Shown one piece after another: positions 1 through 3,969 of a DNA stretch of 5,300 bases. Positions within the stretch are counted from its first letter, which is position 1; each line of letters opens with the position of its first letter. The stretch comes from an uncultured Lachnospiraceae bacterium (GTDB taxonomy: Bacteria > Bacillota_A > Clostridia > Lachnospirales > Lachnospiraceae): NCBI GenBank assembly GCA_946630765.1, contig CAMOZF010000145.1, forward strand, positions 1-5,300. The letters run 5' to 3'. The position numbers and the translations under genes were made by a program. The notes beneath the pieces were generated by a model that was not told where the DNA came from, searched no databases, and saw nothing but the letters and a program-made list of their open reading frames with translations.

Positions 1-471
1 ACGCGGCCGATGCTTCTGGAGATCCAGGCCCTAGTCGCAAGAACCAGCTTCGGCCTTCCGCGGCGCACTTCGGTCGGCATCGACTACAACCGCGTGAACA
101 TGCTGATCGCGATCATCGAGAAGCGGGCGGGCATTTCGCTCGGAGAATACGACGTCTACGTGAATATTACCGGCGGAATGCGGGTTTCGGAGCCGGCGAT
201 CGACCTTGCGATCGTCCTGTCCATCCTGTCCGGCTACTACGATATTCCGCTGAAGGCGGAGGATATCGCCTTTGGCGAGCTGGGACTCACGGGCGAGATC
301 CGCGGCATCCAGAATGCGAATCTCCGGGTCCGCGAGGCTGTCAAGCTCGGCTACAGAAGAGTGATCCTTCCGGAAGTGTCGATGAAGCGCATGCCGAAGG
401 ACCTTGCAGGATACTGCGTGCCGGTCCGGACCATCCGCGACGCGGTGCGGCTTTTGTCGAGAAAATCATAA
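1..471 (+). CDS. radA: DNA repair protein RadA (Sms), C-terminal part; 5' end outside the window
   Basis: The reading frame is open from base 1 and begins TRPMLLEIQALV, matching the start of the RadA C-terminal domain (usual form EGTRP..VEIQALV), so the ATG at base 10 is internal and not the start. The visible 156 residues form the Lon-protease-like domain: VGIDYNRVNMLIAIIEKRAG, then DVYVNITGGMRVSEPAIDLAI, then FGELGLTGEIRGI and a final GYRRVILP. RadA is a RecA-like ATPase that helps process recombination intermediates; its Lon-like domain is known to lack protease activity and to act in oligomerisation and DNA binding. The zinc finger, Walker A and KNRFG motifs lie upstream of the window. 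The gene ends with TAA, 25 bases before a strong terminator, so it is the last gene of its transcript. Identity is secure from the order of these motifs. Confidence 0.93.
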   Translation, partial: TRPMLLEIQALVARTSFGLPRRTSVGIDYNRVNMLIAIIEKRAGISLGEYDVYVNITGGMRVSEPAIDLAIVLSILSGYYDIPLKAEDIAFGELGLTGEIRGIQNANLRVREAVKLGYRRVILPEVSMKRMPKDLAGYCVPVRTIRDAVRLLSRKS

Positions 472-496
472 CATGACACAGATGTTGTACACAGTC

Positions 497-530
497 AAAA
501 AAGCGGAACCCCTTGAGGTTCCGCTTTTTT
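497..530. terminator. Bidirectional intrinsic terminator between radA and tRNA-Glu
   Basis: A perfect 14-bp inverted repeat (497-510 with 517-530) encloses a six-base loop CCTTGA. The core is GCGGAACC/GGTTCCGC, flanked by six A on the left and seven T (525-531) on the right. It therefore works as a GC stem plus U-tract in both directions. It ends radA transcription on the plus strand and tRNA-Glu transcription on the minus strand, whose mature 3' end lies only seven bases away. Confidence 0.93.
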
Positions 531-536
531 TGTAAG

Positions 537-608
537 TAGCTCGTACGAGAATCGAACTCGTGTTTCCGCCGTGAGAGGGCGGCGTCTTAGCCGCTTGACC
601 AACGAGCC
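537..608 (-). tRNA. tRNA-Glu, anticodon CUC
   Basis: Read on the minus strand this is a complete 72-nt cloverleaf. The acceptor strand GGCTCGT (608-602) pairs with ACGAGCT. The D arm is GTC/GAC with loop AAGCGGCTAA, the anticodon stem is CCGCC/GGCGG with loop CTCTCAC, and the T arm is ACGAG-TTCGATT-CTCGT. Anticodon CUC lies at 575-573 and reads GAG. The overall sequence closely follows the Bacillus-type tRNA-Glu (GGCCCGUUGGUCAAGCGG...). The discriminator is A, followed by CTT, so CCA is not encoded and must be added by CCA-adding enzyme. The first pair is a G1-U72 wobble, which is a little unusual. The gene is convergent with radA and stands alone with its own promoter and terminator. Confidence 0.96.
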
Positions 609-626
609 ATGAAAGACAACAACGAG

Positions 627-655
627 ATAATAACACAAGTTTCTTCCGGTGTCAA
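627..655 (-). promoter_or_regulatory. Sigma-A-type promoter of tRNA-Glu
   Basis: On the minus strand a perfect -35 TTGACA (655-650) is followed after exactly 17 bases by TATTAT (632-627), five of six matches to the -10 consensus. The predicted start near base 620 lies about 12 bases upstream of the mature tRNA 5' end, leaving a short leader for RNase P removal. Confidence 0.88.
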
Positions 656-696
656 GCGCAAAATGTTTTTTTTGCGAAGTTTGGAAAACTGCCGGA

Positions 697-740
697 AATT
701 GAAAGGGGAAATATTCAATTCTGGTGTAATTTTGAATTGA
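697..740. repeat. AATTGAA/TTCAATT inverted repeats next to the upp -35 box; possible operator
   Basis: AATTGAA (697-703) is the exact inverse of TTCAATT (714-720). TCAATTC (715-721) is in turn the exact inverse of GAATTGA (734-740), which runs into the -35 hexamer of the upp promoter. Three copies of one short AT-rich word in alternating orientation at a promoter could be a repressor or activator site. The region is AT-rich, so chance is a real alternative, and I recognise no regulator for this sequence. Confidence 0.3.
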
Positions 741-765
741 CACCGGGGAGGGAAGAGGGTATAAT
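737..765 (+). promoter_or_regulatory. Consensus sigma-A-type promoter of the upp-pyrR-permease cluster
   Basis: TTGACA (737-742) and TATAAT (760-765) are both perfect hexamers with a 17-base spacer, the best promoter in the window. Transcription should begin near base 772, leaving a leader of about 135 nt before the upp start at 907. The promoter diverges from that of tRNA-Glu, and the ten bases from its -35 box onward (737-746) are repeated in inverted form at 646-655. Confidence 0.92.
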
Positions 766-771
766 CTTTCG

Positions 772-906
772 AAGGGAAGAAAACGGCTTGAAGAGACCTA
801 CAATATCTTGCACCTGAGGAGTCCGGAAGCTACACGATGATGGATGATCAAGGCCCCAACCGCGGTTTTCCGGACAGGATACCATGTAAAGAAAGGACAC
901 TCTGTT
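772..906 (+). promoter_or_regulatory. Leader of upp with a long-range stem; possible regulatory RNA
   Basis: The 5' untranslated region is long for a simple gene. GTCCGGAA (821-828) is exactly complementary to TTCCGGAC (868-875), giving an 8-bp stem around about 39 bases. Inside it lies the palindrome AACCGCGGTT (858-867). A purine-rich GAGGAG sits just before the stem (816-821). A 26-codon frame (837-917) starts with two ATG codons and ends across the upp start, which could couple translation, but its spacing from GAGGAG (15 bases) is too long to be convincing. No U-tract follows the stem, so it is not an intrinsic terminator, and no PyrR-type loop or known riboswitch was recognised. Confidence 0.4.
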
Positions 907-1563
907 ATGGCTATTGAGAATATTTACGGACCGGAGGACGGCGTATTTATCCAGACGCATCCGCTGATCCAGCACAAGATTACAATGCTCAGATCGGTCA
1001 ACACCGGAACCAATGAATTCCGCAAGCTGATCGAGGAAATCGCAATGCTGATGGGCTTTGAGGCCCTTCGGGATCTTCCGCTCGAGGATATCGAGGTCCA
1101 GACGCCGATCGAGAAGTGCAAGTCTCCGGTCATCGCCGGAAAGAAGCTGGCGATCGTTCCGATCCTGCGTGCCGGCCTCGGCATGGTCAGCGGCATCACG
1201 GCGCTCGTTCCGACAGCGAAGATCGGCCACATCGGTCTCTACAGAGACGAGGTGACACATGAGCCTCATGAGTACTACTGCAAGCTTCCGAGCCCGATCG
1301 AACAGCGGACGATCATCGTTGTCGATCCGATGCTTGCAACCGGCGGTTCCGGCGCAGATGCCGTAACCCTGATCAAGCAGCACGGCGGCGTGCATATCAA
1401 GTTCCTCTGCATCATTGCGGCGCCGGAAGGCATCAAGCGGCTTCACGAAGCGCATCCGGATGTGGAGATCTACGTCGGACACCTGGACCGCGAGCTCAAT
1501 GAGAACGCCTACATCTGCCCGGGTCTCGGAGATGCCGGCGACCGGATCTTCGGTACCAAGTAA
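907..1563 (+). CDS. upp: Uracil phosphoribosyltransferase
   Basis: This 218-residue cytoplasmic enzyme makes UMP and pyrophosphate from uracil and PRPP, the key step in uracil salvage. Visible family motifs are an N-terminal [19 protein letters not shown] at residues 88-93, the PRPP loop [11 protein letters not shown] at 139-149, and the C-terminal uracil-binding segment PGLGDAGDR at 205-213. The length is close to the 209 residues usual in Bacillus. The start at 907 is chosen because AAAGGA (892-897) lies nine bases upstream and the protein then begins MAIENIYG, which runs straight into the family N-terminus. An in-frame ATG at 844 would add 21 residues unlike the family and lacks a close ribosome binding site. 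It is the first gene after a consensus promoter and is followed 125 bases later by pyrR. Identity is secure. Confidence 0.97.
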   Translation: MAIENIYGPEDGVFIQTHPLIQHKITMLRSVNTGTNEFRKLIEEIAMLMGFEALRDLPLEDIEVQTPIEKCKSPVIAGKKLAIVPILRAGLGMVSGITALVPTAKIGHIGLYRDEVTHEPHEYYCKLPSPIEQRTIIVVDPMLATGGSGADAVTLIKQHGGVHIKFLCIIAAPEGIKRLHEAHPDVEIYVGHLDRELNENAYICPGLGDAGDRIFGTK

Positions 1564-1592
1564 GTTTTAATATTATATTTCAGGCCTTTAAT

Positions 1593-1610
1593 TCGCTGCA
1601 GAGACGGCGG
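1593..1610 (+). promoter_or_regulatory. Candidate PyrR-binding RNA hairpin upstream of pyrR
   Basis: TCGCTG (1593-1598) pairs with CGGCGG (1605-1610), including two U-G wobbles, and presents the hexaloop CAGAGA (1599-1604). PyrR recognises a hairpin with loop CNGNGA (consensus ARUCCNGNGAGGYU). The loop here fits exactly and the U-G pair one step below it is kept, but the closing pair is G-C instead of C-G, so it is not a full consensus match. A second hairpin, CTTCCG/CGGAAG with a seven-base loop (1624-1642), follows, but neither has a clean U-tract behind it. Whether control would be by attenuation or at translation cannot be told. Confidence 0.45.
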
Positions 1611-1688
1611 CAAGGCGGTGGAGCTTCCGTGACGATCGGAAGGTACATTTACCCTGCTGTTTTTGCACGAAAACGGTGGGGTATTTTT

Positions 1689-2222
1689 ATGGCGGAAAAG
1701 CTGATTGTGGATGGGAAGACGATGCAGCGGACGCTTCAGCGTCTTTCCCACGAAATCATCGAGCAGAATCAGAATTCGGAGGAGATCTGTCTTGTCGGAA
1801 TCCTCAGACGCGGGGTATCGCTCTCGGAGATCCTCAGACAGAATATCGAGCGCTTCTCGGAGCTTCGGGTCCGGACGGGAAAGCTGGATATCACCTACTA
1901 CCGCGATGACCTTGAAAAAAGAAGCGCCGAGCCGGTGATCGGACAGCAGGAGATTGATTTTGACGTGAACGGCAAAAATATCATTCTCGTCGACGATGTC
2001 CTCTATACGGGCAGGACCGCAAGGGCCGCGATGGAGGCGCTGATGGCGCTCGGCCGTCCGGCAAGGATTCAGCTTCTCGTCATGATCGACCGCGGACACC
2101 GGGAGCTTCCGATCTCCGCGAATTACGTCGGAAAGAATATCCCGACCGCCAGAAATGAATTTGTGAGCGTGCGCGTCACGGAATATGATGGCACGGAGGG
2201 CGTTTCGCTGATCACAAGATGA
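1689..2222 (+). CDS. pyrR: PyrR, pyrimidine operon RNA-binding regulator / UPRTase-fold protein
   Basis: This 177-residue protein belongs to the PyrR branch of the type I phosphoribosyltransferases. In Firmicutes PyrR binds UMP and pyr mRNA leaders and causes attenuation; many members keep weak uracil phosphoribosyltransferase activity. Motifs seen are LVGILRRGVSL from residue 35 (family form VGIRTRG), LDITYYRDDL at 66-75, the PRPP motif VDDVLYTGRT at 101-110, ARIQL then RGHRELPI at 135-142, and YVGKNIPT at 146-153. The length fits the roughly 180-residue family. The start at 1689 follows a purine-rich GGTGGGG eight bases upstream and gives the usual short N-terminus; the open frame further upstream overlaps a hairpin and encodes nothing family-like. 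It lies between upp and the uracil permease, consistent with one pyrimidine-controlled salvage operon. No de novo pyr genes are in view. Confidence 0.95.
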   Translation: MAEKLIVDGKTMQRTLQRLSHEIIEQNQNSEEICLVGILRRGVSLSEILRQNIERFSELRVRTGKLDITYYRDDLEKRSAEPVIGQQEIDFDVNGKNIILVDDVLYTGRTARAAMEALMALGRPARIQLLVMIDRGHRELPISANYVGKNIPTARNEFVSVRVTEYDGTEGVSLITR

Positions 2223-2232
2223 ATCTGTTGTT

Positions 2233-2268
2233 ATCCGCACCGATGTGCTGAATGCGCAGCGGGCGGAT
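2233..2268 (+). other. Nested hairpin in the pyrR-permease gap
   Basis: ATCCGC (2233-2238) pairs with GCGGAT (2263-2268), and inside it GCTG (2247-2250) pairs with CAGC (2257-2260). No T-run follows, so it is not an intrinsic terminator. The loop does not match the PyrR hexaloop. It may be an mRNA processing or stability element or have no function. The permease ribosome binding site GGGAGGG (2287-2293) lies downstream and is left free. Confidence 0.3.
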
Positions 2269-2300
2269 CAATATAAAGTTTACCACGGGAGGGTAAAAAG

Positions 2301-3704
2301 ATGAACTTAGTATATGGTGTGAAAGACAGACCGAAGGCCGGACAGCTTATCGTCTTCGCGTTCCAGCAGCTTCTCGCAATCCTCGCAGCCACGATCGCCG
2401 TGCCGACGATTGTCGGAAACGGAATGTCGCAGTCTGCGGCGCTTTTCGGTGCCGGTGTCGGTACGATCGTCTACCTGGCATTCACGAAATTCAGAAGCCC
2501 GGTGTTCCTGGGATCCTCTTTCGCATTCCTCGGCTCCATGTTTGCAGCTTTCGGCGGCGCGGTCAGCGTTTCCGTGGGGTATGCGGGTCTTCTGATCGGC
2601 GCCTGCTTCGCGGGTCTTGTCTACGTTGTGATCGCGCTCATCGTAAAGGTGGCCGGCGTTGCATGGATCAATAAGCTGATGCCCGCGGTTGTCATCGGAC
2701 CCACGGTTGCCATCATCGGACTGTCTCTTGCAGGAAACGCAATCGGCGACCTGATGAAGGGCAGCGTCACAAAAGAAGTTGTCGAGCAGGTTGCGGTCAT
2801 CGCAGAGGACGGAACGGCGCAGATCGTCGAGCAGACCTCTGTGGTGCCTGTCGCATCTCACTGGATCGCGCTTCTGTGCGGCCTGGTAACGATGTTTGTC
2901 GTTATTCTCTGCTCGGTTTACGGCAAGAAGATGGCGAAGCTGATTCCCTTTGTCATCGGTATTGCAGCAGGCTACGCGCTTGCGTCGATCTTCACCCTGA
3001 TCGGCAATGCAACCGGCAATGAAGCGCTTCAGATCATCAATTTCTCTCTGTTCCAGCATATGAAGTGGGTTCCGGACTTCGCATTTATCCAGGCCTTCAA
3101 GGGCTTCGGCGAAGGCGGCGTCACGGGCGGCTATATCGCGACGGTTGCGGTTGCCTATATCCCGGTAGCCTTTGTCGTATTTGCGGAGCACATTGCGGAC
3201 CATAAGAACCTTTCGTCGGTCATCGGACAGGATCTTCTCGAGGAGCCCGGTCTTCACAGAACGCTTCTCGGAGACGGTATCGGCTCGATCGCCGGCGCAT
3301 TCTTCGGCGGCTGCCCGAATACCACCTACGGCGAGTCGGTCGGCTGCGTTGCGATCACCGGAAATGCTTCCGTCATCACGATCCTCTGCACGGCCCTCCT
3401 GGCCATCGCGGCTTCGTTCTTCGGACCCTTTGTCACCGCGCTTGCAACGATCCCGAGCTGCGTCATGGGCGGCGTCTGCATCACCCTGTACGGCTTCATC
3501 GCCGTTTCCGGTCTGAAGATGATCCAGCCTGTGGATCTCAACGACAACCGGAACCTGTTCTCCGCATCCGTCATCCTGATCGCCGGCGTCGGCGGCATGG
3601 CTCTGACGATTGCCGGAACGATCACGCTGACGGAAGTCGCCTGCGCGCTGATCCTCGGCATCATCGTGAATCTTCTGGTCAACCTGAAAAAAGCGAAGAA
3701 ATAA
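2301..3704 (+). CDS. uraA: Uracil permease, NCS2 (nucleobase:cation symporter-2) family, UraA/PyrP type
   Basis: This 467-residue, strongly hydrophobic membrane protein should import uracil by cation symport and feed Upp. The N-terminal YGVKDRPKAGQLIVFAFQQLLAILAATIAVP corresponds to the UraA lead-in and first membrane helix. LGSSFAFLGSMFAAFGG matches the UraA segment after helix 2. Substrate-site motifs are AEHIADHKNL (Glu296; UraA Glu241 region) and NTTYGES (340-346, Glu345; UraA Glu290 region). LEEPGLHRTLLGDGI and CVMGGVCITLYGFIAVSGLKM are further family blocks. By homology with UraA, 14 membrane segments are expected. Two oddities are noted: Gln23 replaces the widely conserved His of the first-helix QH motif, and a polar stretch near residues 154-185 is longer than in E. 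coli UraA. GGGAGGG seven bases upstream fixes the start. The neighbours upp and pyrR support uracil as substrate, though xanthine or another nucleobase cannot be excluded. Confidence 0.93.
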   Translation: MNLVYGVKDRPKAGQLIVFAFQQLLAILAATIAVPTIVGNGMSQSAALFGAGVGTIVYLAFTKFRSPVFLGSSFAFLGSMFAAFGGAVSVSVGYAGLLIGACFAGLVYVVIALIVKVAGVAWINKLMPAVVIGPTVAIIGLSLAGNAIGDLMKGSVTKEVVEQVAVIAEDGTAQIVEQTSVVPVASHWIALLCGLVTMFVVILCSVYGKKMAKLIPFVIGIAAGYALASIFTLIGNATGNEALQIINFSLFQHMKWVPDFAFIQAFKGFGEGGVTGGYIATVAVAYIPVAFVVFAEHIADHKNLSSVIGQDLLEEPGLHRTLLGDGIGSIAGAFFGGCPNTTYGESVGCVAITGNASVITILCTALLAIAASFFGPFVTALATIPSCVMGGVCITLYGFIAVSGLKMIQPVDLNDNRNLFSASVILIAGVGGMALTIAGTITLTEVACALILGIIVNLLVNLKKAKK

Positions 3705-3733
3705 GCCCGATCGGGCGCGGATTCTCTGCTTTT
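3689..3733 (+). terminator. Possible terminator of the permease gene
   Basis: The stop codon is followed at once by the perfect palindrome GCCCGATCGGGC (3705-3716). Around it, AGAA (3697-3700) can pair with TTCT (3722-3725) and AAAAGC (3689-3694) with GCTTTT (3728-3733), making one long interrupted hairpin that begins inside the last codons. The T-run is short (four) and lies within the outer stem, so termination may be partial. The next promoter begins three bases later. Confidence 0.45.
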
Positions 3734-3735
3734 CC

Positions 3736-3765
3736 TTGACAAGGATTTGCGGATTGTGGTAATAT
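3736..3765 (+). promoter_or_regulatory. Promoter of the acyl-CoA synthetase gene
   Basis: A perfect TTGACA (3736-3741) is followed after 18 bases by TAATAT (3760-3765), four of six matches to TATAAT. Transcription would begin near base 3772 and leave a leader of about 198 nt. The weaker -10 box and slightly long spacer suggest moderate strength. Confidence 0.7.
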
Positions 3766-3769
3766 GACT

Positions 3770-3889
3770 AAAACTTCGAAAGAAGGTTTCTTACAGTGAA
3801 AAGAACCGGATTATATGTTGCATATGATTTCAGTGTCGGCTTTCGATTTAGCGGACACCGGTAATATGCGCGGATATTGAATGGTTCTT
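3770..3889 (+). promoter_or_regulatory. Candidate structured cis-regulatory RNA in the acyl-CoA synthetase leader
   Basis: Several helices can be traced by eye. CTTC-GAAA-GAAG (3774-3785) is a GNRA-capped hairpin with three more A-U pairs beyond one mismatch. AAGAACC (3801-3807) pairs with GGTTCTT (3883-3889) and encloses three hairpins: ATATG-TTG-CATAT (3813-3825); GTGTC/GACAC (3833-3837 with 3854-3858), continued after a G-G mismatch by GCT/AGC; and AATAT/ATATT around GCGCGG (3863-3878). This is a four-way-junction layout followed by a terminator-like hairpin, typical of a riboswitch or attenuator. I could not match it to the cores I know for SAM, TPP, cobalamin, lysine, glycine, ZTP, THF, cyclic-dinucleotide or guanidine RNAs. 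The short A-T helices are individually weak; no ligand is proposed. Confidence 0.4.
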
Positions 3890-3904
3890 CATAATATTTT
3901 AAAT

Positions 3905-3945
3905 AAAGGGGGGCTGTTCGTGCGTACGGATTGCGCCCCTTTTAT
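3905..3945 (+). terminator. Terminator-like hairpin in the leader just upstream of the acyl-CoA synthetase
   Basis: AAAGGGG (3905-3911) pairs with CCCCTTT (3936-3942). The helix continues through GC/GC and G-U-U-C-G-U/A-C-G-G-A-U to a four-base loop GCGT (3922-3925), giving 15 pairs with two single mismatches. The 3' side ends in TTTT followed by AT, so it resembles an intrinsic terminator with a short U-tract. It lies inside the leader, 12 bases before the ribosome binding site AGGAG (3957-3961), which fits conditional attenuation. CTTTCGATTTA (3840-3850) could pair with TAAATAAAG (3900-3908) apart from a two-base bulge and so compete with the base of this stem, but this pairing is AT-rich and only a suggestion. 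Confidence 0.6.
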
Positions 3946-3969
3946 CAAACATGCATAGGAGAACGTAAA

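Noticed and set aside
850..865. T-box-like string in the upp leader (AAGG, then AACCGCGG)
   Set aside because: The T-box core AAGGGUGGNACCGCG needs UGGN to pair with the tRNA end; here those bases are CCCC. The leader is too short for a full Stem I and no terminator follows.
814..875. Hammerhead-like CTGAGGA followed by a stem
   Set aside because: The required GAAA after stem II is absent (AGGATA instead), and no proper third stem or cleavage triplet was found.
844..906. Upstream in-frame ATG extending upp by 21 residues
   Set aside because: The extension does not resemble the family N-terminus and lacks a suitably placed ribosome binding site; ATG 907 has AAAGGA nine bases away.
715..1482. 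Minus-strand open frame (255 codons) opposite upp
   Set aside because: It is antisense to a secure gene, crosses its promoter, and shows no family motif.
1564..1592. Possible separate promoter just after upp (TATTAT at 1571-1576)
   Set aside because: No acceptable -35 hexamer lies 16-18 bases upstream; the region is simply AT-rich.
1629..1688. Upstream in-frame extension of pyrR
   Set aside because: It starts inside the CTTCCG/CGGAAG hairpin, has no ribosome binding site and adds sequence not found in PyrR.
2307..3257. Minus-strand open frame (316 codons) opposite the permease
   Set aside because: It is very rich in Asp, Arg and His, as expected from the reverse of hydrophobic codons; no motif or ribosome binding site supports it.
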